A DNA stretch of 64,000 nt from Parietaria judaica (GCA_954871525.1 OX940865.1:2728001-2792000), one strand, 5' to 3'; counted from the stretch's first letter, positions 10,944 through 22,115 are shown. The notes: generated by a model from the letters alone, not told the origin. Program-made: numbers and translations.

Positions 10944-12920
10944 AAGCATTTATCGGAAGAACTCAGAGCACTAGGATCGCCATTCGACATGAAAAGTCGC
11001 CCCAATACTTTGCAAACGCGCGCTGCCGCAACCGACGACCAACATCCCAATCAACACGAGGGCCCAAACCTTGCAAGGCAGACTCAATCGCCTCGCCAAG
11101 TTTCCTGTGTTCACATGGAGAATGAACACGGTGTTAACAAAATTTTGCAGAGGTCAGTCCCCACTCACGAAAAGGAAAGCACATGCGATAGAAACGACAA
11201 CAAAGCTCACGAAAACGGCCCGGACCCTCGGTAGGGTCAGCTGAGGGGTCGAAATGGGATTCACCAGGATGAAGATCACAAAGATACCAGAGCTCGTCGG
11301 AACGACCTGGACCCTCCCCAAGCTCACCCGGGGAGTCGCCAAAGGGTTCGCCAGGATGAAGACCCAAAAGACGCCGAAGATCGCCAGGACCACCTAGACC
11401 CTTGCCAAGCTCAGTCAGGGGATCGCAAGGAGATTCGCCATGCCGAAGATCACGAAGAGAACGGAAACTGCCGGGACCACCCTGATCCTCGCCAAGCTGA
11501 ACCGGGGCTCACCAAACAGAAGATCTTGAAGACACCAAAGATTTCCAGGACCATCCCGACCTTCGCCAGGCTCGCCCATACGGTTGCCAAGGGGTTTTCC
11601 AGGCTAAAGAGTTTGACGACATGGAATACTATCGGAATGCCCCAGACCCTCGCCAAGCTCACCTATAAGGTCGACGAGGGAACAAGCGTGATGAAGACCG
11701 CAACCTGCAAGACCATACAAGGACGCCTCGACCCTCGCCAAGATTGCTAGGGGGTCGCAAACCTTGCCAATACGCAGCGACGGACAATGAGCAAAAGTAA
11801 TCAACCTTGAAGACTACAGAGAAGACCGTCAACGCAGCCGTCAAGCCTCGCCCGACCGCTGACTACGTCTTCAGGAGCCTCTTCAACCGAAGTGCAACGA
11901 CTTATTCGACCTCCTCTAAGGGATGTAGAAGGAAATCCATGACTTGCGCTCTACCCAGGATCGTGGCGCGAGAGGCCAACCTGTGCTCGATGGTATTCTT
12001 TCCCTACTCGCACCACACTGGCTTGACAGAGAAGCCGCAGGCAACCTACGCTTTGCAAGCAAACATCTACGGGAAAGGAGATCATGTTTACCATCTCGTC
12101 CAGTATCACACAATCATTCAAAGAAGAATTGCTCAGCCTCTACGATGTGCTAGGCGTTTTTCTTAACTCTCACAGGAACGGTGTTCGAGTGGTACCATCG
12201 TCTACCCAAGGAAAGCATCTACTCTTTCAAAGAAAGGAGAAATCCTACCTCTGGTAGATCAAGCACAGGAGCAATGAATCCCTACAGAAGTTCATCAACT
12301 GCTTCGTCGAAGAATCCAACAAGGTTAATGAGTACACCGACAGTGACGCCGTCATCGCCCTCATCGATAGTCTGCAAACCAGGGAGTTTTTAATCTCCCT
12401 CATGAAGGAAAGGCAATCGGAAATGACAAAGCTTATGAAGAGAGTAGTTGAGCACATCTCTGTGGAAGAATACCTCGCCAACAGGAAGTCAACAGAGCCA
12501 GAGAGCTATCGACTAAGCAACGACTGCTCCCCCGATGAGCCAAAGGGGAAGAAAAGCTGAATCAACGACAACAGTAACCGGATGGCGAAGCCGCAAGGAG
12601 GTCAGGAAATCAGGAAACCACTCTGATTCTACAGAAGAGACTACACGCCACTAACGACTACTCAAGACAAAATATTTGCCATGTACGGCGACAAGTTCAA
12701 GGAACCTCGCCCACTACCGAATCCGTTGAAGGACAAGACCCGGTTCTACCAATTCCATCGTGACCACAGTCACCTGACTTCGCAATGCTACCAGCTAAGG
12801 ATTCAAATTGAAGACTCGATCAAGGAAGGACAGCTAAAGGAATTCGTCAAGAAGCTTGTGGCGAACAACGAAGACGTGCAGACCCTGCTCTTGACGATGA
12901 CGCTACCAATGACTCTAGGC
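10932..12920 (+). pseudogene. Gypsy gag remnant (G2)
   Basis: A 100-codon start frame runs from 10932 to 11234. A tandemly repeated section follows, then the recognisable capsid part in shifting frames from about 12140: LTGTVFEWYHRLPKESIYSF, KFINCFVEESNKVNEYTDSD and VIALIDSLQTREFLISL. From 12681 the nucleocapsid-like segment reads FYQFHRDHSHLTSQCYQLR and IKEGQLKEFVKK. This matches the common Tat-lineage pattern of H-R-D-H-G-H then C, although the first cysteine of the knuckle is not visible. Frames are broken by stops and shifts. It resembles the G1 gag at 47070-48850. Confidence 0.75.
11215..11760 (+). repeat. Tandem repeat in gag, about 87-bp period
   Basis: The landmark ACCCTCGCCAAGCTCACC recurs near 11224, 11311, 11398, 11485, 11559, 11645 and 11731. 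Most spacings are 86-87 bp, that is 29 codons, so early units could expand without shifting frame. Each unit also carries a GGGTTCGCCAGGATGAAGA-like segment. Confidence 0.7.
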
Positions 12921-12935
12921 AATGACGAGGAGCTC

Positions 12936-13133
12936 GCCAATGAAGGAAGTTCTCCAAGGATCACCAAGACTAGCATGGAGACTCATTCAAGACGAAGGAT
13001 TTGCCTCTAGCTTTGACAATCATCAGTCAACCCGCGTTGACTCATCATTCAATTATCGATGTGTTTTCCGAGTCCATCTCGGAGCTAAACCTTGGATCCG
13101 ACTCTAAATTAAAGTCATTTTTACGCATTAACA
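12936..13133 (+). repeat. Truncated G2 3' LTR
   Basis: It aligns with the last 200 bp of the 5' LTR (about 10735-10918): AAGACGAAGGATTTGCCTCT, then TTACGCATTAACA. The U3 part is missing. Confidence 0.7.
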
Positions 13134-13150
13134 ATATATATATGTATATA

Positions 13151-13202
<52 letters not shown>
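13134..13202. repeat. AT and TAA microsatellite
   Basis: An AT run (13134-13160) leads into a TAA run (to about 13202) directly at the 3' end of the G2 element. Confidence 0.95.
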
Positions 13203-13203
<1 letters not shown>

Positions 13204-14587
13204 AACTTTTTTGCGGTATGAGTTTCTCAACGAAATAAATACACCATTGCTTCTTTGCCTTGTATACTTGTGTCATGGTTATTTGTTTCTTTCTAACAAA
13301 AGTTGATTAGACTATCTTTTGAGTACTGTCAGCTGGATTTTTATAGATGATCAAACCATGTTGTTATTTATGATCAACTTTTCCTCATATTTCGTAAGGA
13401 AATTATATTTGAGAAATTATAATGAATAACCTTATTTACATTGTATTTGACAAACATAAGTTTTATTTATAAAATAGTCAATGGCTATTTTTTTCAATAG
13501 TTAATAAGGAAATAATGGTTAATATAAAAATATTTTTATAATAATTAATATGGTTAATTGACTATTTTACAAATATTAACTAAACGTTGGCTATTTTATC
13601 AATTTTAAACTATCACGTTGGCTATTTAGCTTAAGCTCCCTATATATTTTTATACCTTTGACTTTTTATTTTAGGAAAAATATACCGTCAAGTTTCAAAA
13701 CAGTTAAAGTATACCCGTATTGTATGATTTGACAATTTTACCATCTAGCTAGTTTCTTATTTTTTTGTTATTAATTATTTAAATAATTTAAAAATAAAAT
13801 ACTAAATATAACTTCTTTTACTTTTATCGATATCCTCTTCTAATTTCACATTGCCAAACGTTATATATTTATCATTAGTAAATGGTAATTTTGTTTTTTT
13901 TTAAATTAAATTTAATATAAAGTATATAAAAAGTGACTTTGAAGGTATACTCAGGATTCTTTTGACTTTGAAGTTATCCAATAAATTTAAATTGATCTTG
14001 AGTTGGAATCCGACAAAAGTATTTATGAACCAAAAAATTATTTATTTAACAAAATTATCCTGTACTTAATTAGTGTTTGATTTGTTCTATTATTTTTAAA
14101 TTGGATATTTCTTTCTTTCATTTTGTGTGTCTTTACTTATGATAATCGTCATGTTTTGCCACTAACTTGGTACTAGTTAGGTTGATTATTGTTTCTTTGT
14201 CATAGTGAAGAAAAAAAGTTAGCATGCTTTGTGTGTACTAGATTACTCAATTTGAAAGCTTATACTTTGAGTTGTGGAGATCATTATTGAACTTTATAGT
14301 GCTCTTTTGATTATTATTTTCTGCAACTGGCTATTAATTGTGAATTTTTGATTTTCTAGATACAATCATGGAGATAAGACTTGCTTAGAATGTACAACCA
14401 GACAATGGCTGGTCTTAATATAGTAAATTAGTTGGTCAATTCTTTTCTTCTTCTATAGTTCAAAAGCTCATCAGTTTTTAAATCTTGTATATTTAGAGAT
14501 TTATTGTTTCGGAGGCAATCATTGTATAAAGTTGCTCAAATCTATCTTTATATACCATGACAACGAGGGTTTTGGTTTATTTATGAA
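13203..14587. other. AT-rich intergenic DNA, no gene seen
   Basis: Short frames only. A weak inverted similarity near 13670-13990 (GTATACCNT...) was not good enough to call an element. Confidence 0.5.
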
Positions 14588-14592
14588 ATTAT

Positions 14593-15151
14593 TGTTAGAA
14601 ATTTTGTGGCACAAGTGCTTAAAGTTTGACTTACATGATAATAAAATTTATTGATTACATATTATCTCATTTCATATTATATGATGAGATCCTGTAAAAT
14701 AGAAAACTAACCTTAATTAGAGAGATACACATTTAATGTGTGTGTGCCTATTTAAGCAAACCCTAGCCCTATAATTCGAATGAAGCCATCTCTATCATTA
14801 TTCACGAATTACTGTTCACGCACAGTATTCACATAGAGAGAATTCGAATTTTAGAGCATCCCGAGAGTCTTTTTTGTGTTCTAATCATCCTCGAAGAACT
14901 AGTATTCAGAGACGATGATTTCCGGCTATAAAGGCGTTCCGATTGTCCACGTGCTAGACTACGTAGAGGCCGAACAATTGATTGGCTCATGATCTACGTA
15001 GAGCAAAGGCTTGCGCATCATTATCCGCATCAGGGAAGTGCGGAATATCTCTGTATCATTGCTATTTCATCTGGATTGTATTGTTTTTCTAAGTTCTTGG
15101 AAATTCATTTTCCGCATCAGGGAAATGCGGAATCTTACGAAAAACCCAACA
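14593..15151 (+). mobile_element. Solo LTR, 559 bp, with TSD ATTAT
   Basis: It begins TGTTAGAAAT and ends ACCCAACA. The 5 bases before it (14588-14592) and after it (15152-15156) are both ATTAT. A TATA-like TATTTAAG lies at about 14750. Two GCATCAGGGAA(G/A)TGCGGAAT repeats lie near the 3' end (about 15025 and 15115). No internal region is present, so LTR-LTR recombination is likely. The family is distinct from C1 and C2, probably Copia. Confidence 0.85.
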
Positions 15152-15156
15152 ATTAT

Positions 15157-16548
15157 TATCTGCCTTAGAGGATATTATGGAAACCTTAGAGGGTTCCCGG
15201 CGAGGTTTCGACAACCTTAGAAGATATCCAAGCGACGACAAGCTCCCCAGGAAACAACAAGCTCCGAAGACGATGACAAGGTCCATGTTACTTAGTATTC
15301 AGCGACGTGTTCGCCAAGACATGCTCCCTAAGCAATGATAAGCTCCTCACACGACGGCAAGGTCTTTTGGACTTAGTCTCCATTGACATAATCGCCAAGA
15401 CATGCTACCTAGGAGATGACATGCTCCTTGGACTTGATGTTTGGCGATGTGCTCGACAAAATGTCACAACAACACCATGCTACAAGAAAAACCAAGCACA
15501 CAATGATATTAAGGACACTCCAAAGACACCTTAGGGCCTAACATGCACGCTATCGGGACACTCGGAACAGGCCAAGACGACGTGCAAGAAATCTCACAAG
15601 CTTCACGCTCGATGAGGAAATGCGGCAACGTCTCATCTGGGCAAGGTAGGTAAAATTCAGCAAGGAGGCATAATCAGGGAATATTCCTTTTAGATGCCCT
15701 CAAATAGTGGAAAAGTGATTACACTTTCTCCTTTCAAACGCCAGCCTCATTTCATATATTTTCACACACAAATTTTTCTCCTCAAAGCTTCTCTCTCTAG
15801 AAATCGCGCCTTCTTTTGTTCCTACCTCTGAGTAGAGCTCGTACCCGCTTAGTTCTTGGGACATCTACCTCCAAAGCCTTATACAAAGGCCGATTCTGAG
15901 ATGAAGCTCCCCAGGAAATATTAGTTTCGCCCGAAGCTCGACAAGAAGGTAGTTTTTGCACGGAACCTTTCCAAGAAGGGTAGTCTTCGCACAGAATCTC
16001 ACAATGAAGCACATTTTTGCATCGGACCGCGTTTAAAGCCTTAATCTAGACGATCTCTTTTACCAGAACTCTCTAGATCCTCAAGATCGTGCTCCCCTTT
16101 GACCTAGTCTCAGGCGATCGCTATCCGCTAAAGATCTCACCGCACGAGGTTTTGCTCCTTCATTATGGACTCATGTCCTCGGATTTCACTAACGTTGAAC
16201 TACATGATGACCTAATCCCAAATAGGGTATGTATGCAACTTTTGATAACGCCAGACGGAACTAAAACAGCAACAGAGAGTACAATGGAGCAAGAAAACGG
16301 CATAAGGGTGCGGTACAAATATACCATATTTTACAAGCCCTTCCAATGGTCGGCACCTTGCAATGAACGGGAGAATATTGAAAAAAGCTCGACACCTCGT
16401 CGGAGCTGAAAGATTTTAGCTTTATCCATTTCAAAACTCAAGTCAACCAATATTGACTCAACCCTTCACTGACAACGTGGACCAGGATCTAGCTCTGGGC
16501 CCGAACCGTGGACCAGGTTCTAAGATAACCAAATTTCCTGCATTAATA
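15157..16548 (+). mobile_element. G2-like LTR, 5' end unclear
   Basis: This GC-richer sequence shares words such as GCCAAGACATGCTCC and its end, CTGCATTAATA followed by TTTGGCGG, with the G2 LTR. A TATA-like CATATATTTTC sits at about 15755. The start is not visible; the solo LTR at 14593-15151 interrupts its left flank. Confidence 0.55.
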
Positions 16549-17022
16549 GTTTGGCGGTAGATGAATGGGATTATTCGAACATCAACTTCAACTCCTCACT
16601 ATCATTCACACAAGGAACACAGAGTACAACAATCGTCATTCAGCACGACGAGCCACACAAGTAATTCACACAACGCGATAAAGCATCCTGTCTCAAGTAT
16701 CGTGCTCAACACAAAAGATGATTCGCTCGCAAGGAAGACTATACCTCCACAACCGGACACATCAATTCGGTCCATGATGAACGATGAAACCCAATACATT
16801 GCCATAATGGTTGGCGCCATCGTAGCTAATGCGGTTGACGCTCGCATCGAGGACAAGGAAAGTTTAGTTGACGACGAGGGCCATCTTCTCGATCTCAAAG
16901 TATCTTGTCTCATCGTCTGCGAAGGATTTGCTGATGTATTAAATTGGGTATTGGACCCTATGTTCTTGTTGAACGAGGAGTGCGCTCACCTCCGATATAG
17001 ACAAAGACCGGTAAAGATTTAG
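16549..17022 (+). pseudogene. Gypsy primer site and gag N-terminal fragment
   Basis: Directly after the LTR, a PBS-like GTTTGGCGGTAG is followed by a 153-codon frame at 16561-17022. The frame has no motif I recognise; its position matches the gag start of G2. Similarity to the 10932 gag start is low, so the gag call is from position only. It ends before any capsid motif, near an opposite-strand RT fragment. Confidence 0.4.
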
Positions 17023-17187
17023 TGGTTCATTGTCTTTTGTCTTAAACAATAGTGGCGGCGAACCGAGGTAATTCTTCAATTCTAGGAATACGACCTTACA
17101 CTTTTCATTGCACTTGAAAGGTTGATTTTAGTCGGTTTCTATGGAGACAAAATGGATTAAAGCGGTGATGTGTCATGTCATGCTCTA

Positions 17188-17570
17188 GACCTCCTTCTTT
17201 TGCTGAGGGCTCTTCATCTCTAGTAGTTTTTGTATCTTCTAGGGATTTTCTTCTATCTCTAATTTGTTAATTATGTAGCCTAGGAATTTCCCCTACTCAA
17301 ATTCGAATGCGTAGTTGGTGGGATAATTTCATCTGGTACCTATAGAGGAGGGTGAACAACTCTCTGAGGTCGGCAACGTGGTTGGTGGTCTTCCAGATTT
17401 TGACGAGTATGTCGTCGACGTATGTTTCCATCATCTTTCATTTGAGCCTGGAAAACATCCTATTGATTAGGCGGTGGTACTTTGAGCCAGTGTTCTTCAT
17501 CCCGAAGGTCATGACTTAAAGAAGTAGATGCTTATGTTTGCCCTGAAGGATTTGTGTATCTGGTCCCGCT
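17188..17570 (-). pseudogene. Gypsy reverse transcriptase fragment
   Basis: On the minus strand the translation reads DQIHKSFRANISIYFFKVMT, then FGMKNTGSKYHRLINRMFSR, a stop, KMMETYVDDILVKIWKTT, NHVADLRELFTLLYRYQMKL and GKFLGYIINKLEIEENP. YVDD is the RT catalytic box, and GKFLGY is the usual downstream Gypsy block. At least three stops break it. It is opposite in strand to the gag at 16561, so it comes from another insertion or a rearrangement. Confidence 0.8.
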
Positions 17571-17572
17571 CG

Positions 17573-18128
17573 TGTTAGGAAAAGCATTTACGTCTCATCT
17601 GTATTCTCACAGATTTCACTGTCAATTCGCCCGGGTAGAAATTAAATATATTTTAAAGCAAAATAGTTACTCCGTAATACGTAGTGACTCTGGGTCATTC
17701 GGAATAATGAATGGATAATTAATTCCCAACTTAATTATTATTAATTGACACAATTAATATTCATAACAAGTCGATAGGTAATTAAAAAAACAATAAATAA
17801 ATGGGTTGCATATATTGACCCAAGGCATAAGGGCGTACCTCAATAGATGATTCCGGTTGCGTGTTCTATATTTTTTTGGACATTGCCAATGCTAGGAAAA
17901 CTCTCGTGATCTTCCGGGATATTCCTTTATACTCCATGTACCAAAGCATGGGCTTCGCCGGCAGGACTCCGACATTTATTTTAACTGATGGTTCTTTTGA
18001 AGCTATCAGAGAAACATGGTCTCACTTAGCCGAACAGAGAGGGAGATCAAAGAGAAAACTCACAGGCCCTAAGGGAAACGGAGAGACACTAGTACACATA
18101 TTTGATATGAGGAGAGTTTAAACTAGTC
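17573..18128 (-). mobile_element. C1-like LTR fragment, divergent
   Basis: On the minus strand it aligns with the R/U5 part of the C1 LTR: TTGCATATATTGACCC, AAGGCATAAGG and ATCTTCCGGGATATTCC correspond to 9060-9390. It lacks U3. It sits at the broken end of the RT fragment. Confidence 0.6.
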
Positions 18129-19093
18129 ATTGAAACCTTTTAGAACAGTTTTAAAAGCGGTTGATAGATGCGTGGTACTTTGGCTGCAAATATTTCATCA
18201 CGGCTCCGAGACGTAGTAGGAAAACATTCATGCCCCAGCTTAATTTCTACATTATTGCGGCCACTATTTGTATCAACGTCTCGGAAACGTTGTGGATCCC
18301 TGTTTTTTGTACGGTGTCCTAGTAAATTATACCGCGGCTATGGTTTTTTTTATAACAACAGTGTTCTGGTACACTATATCGCGGCTTTGTACTTTTTTAA
18401 CAGCGGTGTTTCTTTGACCATAACCGCGGTGAAGTGGTAATGATATAATGTGGCTTAAGTGTCAGCAAATTTATGGGTTACACGCATATTAACCGCGACG
18501 TAAAGGAAACAATAACCGCGTTATGGTTTTAAAACGTTACCGCAATATAACCGCGTCATCAAAACGGTATTAGCCATAGCTTTTTGTCAACAAAATATAT
18601 GGGTTAATTAAAACCACCCGCGACATTGTGTAACTCAGAACCGCGTTATAATTTTTTGACGTAACCGCGACATCTCCTAATACAAAACCGCAGCCTTATT
18701 GAACTATTAAACCGCGGTAAGACAGAAAATTTGTTGTTGTAATGCTTTAAAAAAAGCCGCCAGTTGATTTAAAAAACGAGTTTTATTTCTTTTAACAAAA
18801 ACACTGCCGCGGTTCTATTTTTCAATGTTCTCTCTCCTACATAATTACAAGGGATAATGCCAAGGTGCCAATTTAAATTGCCTATCGAAAATGTAAAAAA
18901 GGCCGCAGTATTTATTTAATTTGGCCGTTGTTTATATTTATTATTAGCCTCGGCCTTTAAAATATTACTCATGGGCCTTTAATATTCGTTAGCACAGCTC
19001 GTTCGGCATTTTGAAACCTTTACCGCGGATATATAAAAATTATGTCTAGTTAATAAGGCCGTGGCAAAATTATTACAGAAGCATCCAAAAGGC
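18129..19093. mobile_element. CACTA-like subterminal region (left part)
   Basis: Short words built around ACCGCGGTT, CCGCGGC or AACCGCG recur many times in both orientations across about 900 bp; 30640-31744 shows the same pattern. Such arrays of short subterminal repeats are typical of CACTA elements. They flank a CACTA-type transposase remnant (27852-29048), supporting one original element later split by the C2 Copia. No CACTA terminal inverted repeat was found. Confidence 0.5.
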
Positions 19094-19644
19094 CCTCGAG
19101 CGCGCTAGATCGTGTAAATTAAACTGCATAGAATTACATTACCTCAGGTCATAAACTGATTCTATCTGACCATTGTTTTATTGACTTATCTACTTACTAT
19201 CATTGACGGCTTTACGCTTACGAAATAAAGTCATGTCTGTCCAATATGTAGACACTTCATACTTGATTTAATCTCAACGGTGCGAACAAGCATCATGATC
19301 CGGTAATAGATCATCGCTCTACAGTGATTGAGTTAATCATTAGTTTTTCACGATTATTATATTCCGTTTAATAATCTAAACCATGGACATTCTTTTAGTT
19401 ATCGTTATATTGTGTATGTTAAACCTCCTCACATAAACCACAGTGATAACGAGTACACAATTTGCAAGGTTATATAATAACTCTGGAATCAAAACATTCA
19501 TCATATTCATTGAAGGAAAAAACTGAACCAAATTGTCATTGATAAATTAAAAACTTAATCTTTCACTAAAGAAATCGTCATGATCTTATACAAGTGGCAT
19601 TGACATCTGAATTTAAAGGGCATACTTATCAGGCACATCCGAAA
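19094..19644 (-). mobile_element. C2 Copia 3' LTR, truncated
   Basis: It matches the first third of the C2 5' LTR (about 27320-27851), including ATCGTG(T/C)AAATTAAACTGC and AACGGTGCG(A/G)A. On the minus strand it follows GCAAGTGGGAGAT, the polypurine tract. The rest of the LTR (over 1 kb) is lost where it joins CACTA-like sequence at 19093. Confidence 0.75.
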
Positions 19645-20115
19645 ATCTCCCACTTGCACTGTAAAGAAGATGCGCCATGTTCTTCAATCCCATATTCTCC
19701 AAGTGTCTTGTGTCTTGAGAATGTCTTCTCATTCAACGTCTTGGTGAAAGGATCCGCCAGATTATCTTCCGAAGTTATTTTCATAACCTGTATATCACCT
19801 CTCCGCACTATCTCCCTAATGAGATGGTACTTCCTTTCTATATGCTTTCCCTTAGCATGGCTACGGGGCTCTTTACAATTAGCTATTGCACCACTGTTGT
19901 AATAGTATAGTGTCAGCGGCCTTTCCGCATCTAGAATAATTTCAAGGTCTATGAAGAATTTTCTGAGCCAGAATGCTTCTTTTGCTTCCTCACAGGCAAC
20001 AATATATTCAGCCTCCATTGTGGAATCTGCGATACAGGATTGCTTAACGCTTCTCCATACTATCGCTCCATTACCAAGGGTAAATATTGATCCAGACGTA
20101 GATTTTCTAGTGTCT
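19645..20115 (-). pseudogene. C2 Copia RNase H domain
   Basis: The minus-strand frame carries MEAEYIVACEEAKEAFWLRK, YYYNSGAIANCKEPR, GKHIERKYHLIREIVRRGDI and NLADPFTKTLNEKTF, the conserved C-terminal end of copia polyproteins. YCDNSGA-type sequence has become YYYNSGA, losing the conserved Asp. It is followed by the polypurine tract and 3' LTR. Confidence 0.85.
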
Positions 20116-20772
20116 CTATCTGATTGAAAATCGGAATGGTGATCCTAGTGGATTCAAGTCATCACCTGAATACACTAGCATATAGTTCCTCATTTTCCTT
20201 AGATACTTGAGGATGGCTTTCACGGTTGTCCAATGAGCCAAGCAATGATTAGATTGGTATCGGCTAACAATTCCTACTGCGTAGCAATATGTCTGGCCTA
20301 GTACACAAAATTGCATACATCAGACTACCTATGGCTGAGGCATAAGGGATTCGCTTCATCTGTTTTTCTTCATCAGGGGTTTTTGGAGCCTGTTCTTTTG
20401 ATAGGAACACTCCGTGCCTTGAAGGCATATTACCACCCTTAGAATTTTTCATGAAGAACCTATCAAGCAATTTATCAATGGAAGATGCCTGTGATAAAGC
20501 GAGAAGCTCGGTGTTTCTATCTCGGATTATTTGAATTCCTAGAACATAACTAGCTTCTCCTAAATCCTTCAATTAGAATTGATCTGCTAACCAAAATTTC
20601 ACATTAGACAATTTATCTCAGTCGTTACCGAACAACAAAATATTGTCTACGTATAGCACAAGGAAAACCACCTTTTTTCCGTCAATGAGTTTATAAACGC
20701 AGGCCTCATTGACATTTTGTTCGAACCCATAAGTTTTTATGGTCCCGTCGAACCTTAAGTTCCAAGACCGGG
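20116..20772 (-). pseudogene. C2 Copia reverse transcriptase, 3' half
   Basis: Minus-strand pieces read WNLRFDGTIKTYGFEQNVNE, FLVLYVDNILLFGND (the catalytic YVDD changed to YVDN), MKDLGEASYVLGIQIIRDR and KRIPYASAIGSLMYAILCTR. They are broken by stops and shifts. The 5' half continues at 22116 after the Cassandra insertion. Confidence 0.85.
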
Positions 20773-22115
20773 TGTAACGCCCCGGCTTCTCAATTAAATA
20801 GACGAGTGTCCCCACAGGCCAACACAAGTCTTTCCAGCGTGCTTGGTCCTCACTCGCACGCTTCCCGAGAAACATCCCAGGAGGTCACCCATCCTAGTAC
20901 TACTCCAAGCCAAGCACGCTTAACTTTCGAGTTCCTATGAACGGGAAACCGAAAAGAAGATGCATCTTGTGGACATAGGTAGTACCAATCAATTCATTAA
21001 AGCCTCTTCGATCATACAATCCCATATCCGTATGATCTCCGATAACCGTGCAGTCCCATACTTGCACAGTCTCGGGAACGTCCCATCAGCACATCCCCTT
21101 GCCCAGGCGATGTGGGACTGCACAGCTTACCCGGTCTTGCCCTTGTGGCTCATGGGATTAGTGACTGTTACAATCACCCCACCTAATTGGGGCCCGACGT
21201 CCTCGTCGGCCACACTTCCGGCTGGCCTCGGCTCTCATACCATCTGTAACGTCCGGCTGCTCAATTAAATAGACGACTGTCCCCACAGGCCAACACAAGT
21301 CTTTCCAGCGTGCTTTGTCCTCACTCGCACGCTTCCCGAGAAACTTCGCAGGAGGTCACCCATCCTAGTACTACTCCAAGCCAAGAACGCTTAACTTTCG
21401 AGTTCCTATGAACGGGAAATTGAAAAGAAGATGCATCTTGTTGACATAGGTAGTACCAATCAATTGATTAAAGCCTCTTCGATCATACAATCCCATATCT
21501 GTATGATCTCTGATAACCGTGCAGTCCCATACCTGCATAGTCTCGGGAACGTCCCATCAGCACATCCCCTTGCCCAGGCGATGTGGGACTGCACAACTTA
21601 CCCGGTCTTGCCCTTGTGGCTCACGGGATTAGTGACTATCAAAATCACCCCACCTAATTGGGGCCCGACGTCCTCGTCGGCCACACTTTCGGCTGGGCTC
21701 GGCTCTGATACCATCTGTAATGCCCCGGCTGCGCAATTAAATAGACGACTGTCCCCACGGGTCAACACAAGTCTTTCCAGCGTGCTTTGTCCTCACTCGC
21801 ACGCTTCCTGAGAAACTTCCCAGGAGGTCACCCATCCTAGTACTACTCCAAGCCAAGCACGCTTAACTTTCGAGTTCCTATGAACGGGAAACCGAAAAGA
21901 AGATGCATCTTGTTGACATAGGTAGTACCGATCAATTCATTAAAGCCTCTTCGATCATACAGTCCCATATCTGTATGATCTCCGGTAACCGTGCAGTCCC
22001 ACACCTGCACAGTCTCGCGAATGTCCCATTAGCACATCCCCTTACCCAGGCGACGTGGGATTACACAGCTTACCCGGTCTTGCCCTTGTGGCTCATGGGA
22101 TTAGTGACTGTCACA
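20773..22115 (-). mobile_element. Cassandra-type TRIM, three LTRs in tandem
   Basis: The structure is LTR (20773-21172), internal (21173-21244), LTR (21245-21643), internal (21644-21715), LTR (21716-22115). The LTRs are 399-400 bp and each internal part is 72 bp. Each internal part has a primer site (TGGTATCAGAGCC on the minus strand at 21701-21713; one base changed at 21230-21242) and a polypurine tract (AGGTGGGGTGAT). There is no coding. Each LTR contains a sequence matching the 3' half of plant 5S rRNA, the hallmark of Cassandra. The insertion is flanked by CCGGG at 20768-20772 and 22116-22120 and splits the C2 Copia RT. Confidence 0.92.
20866..20950 (-). other. 5S rRNA-derived segment in Cassandra LTR
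   Basis: The minus strand reads GTTAAGCGTGCTTGG, then GTAGTACTAGGATGGGTGAC, then CTCCTGGG. These are the A box, intermediate element and C box of the 5S gene internal promoter. The equivalents are about 21338-21422 and 21808-21894. It is only part of a 5S gene, so it is not a functional rRNA gene; it may support pol III transcription of the element. Confidence 0.85.

Larger units (their letters stand above)
9902..13133 (+). mobile_element. G2-family Gypsy element, deleted, with 5-bp TSD
   Basis: The element consists of a 5' LTR (9902-10918), gag remnant (about 10932-12920) and the last 200 bp of the 3' LTR (about 12936-13133). It starts TGTTATG and ends CATTAACA. The flanks ATATA at 9897-9901 and 13134-13138 are identical, though both sit in AT-rich sequence. 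Everything from the end of gag through pol, the polypurine tract and most of the 3' LTR is missing, an internal deletion that left the outer ends intact. Gag motifs place it with Tat-like Gypsy elements. Confidence 0.75.

Noticed and set aside
13661..13990. Possible MITE with GTATACC ends
   Set aside because: Inverted similarity is short and patchy and no duplication of flanks was found.
16561..17022. Novel host gene of 153 codons
   Set aside because: It starts right after an LTR and primer site, so a gag fragment is the simpler reading, although no motif proves it.
20866..21894. 5S rRNA genes on the minus strand
   Set aside because: Only the 3' half of 5S is present in each copy, and it lies inside Cassandra LTRs; these are not rRNA genes.
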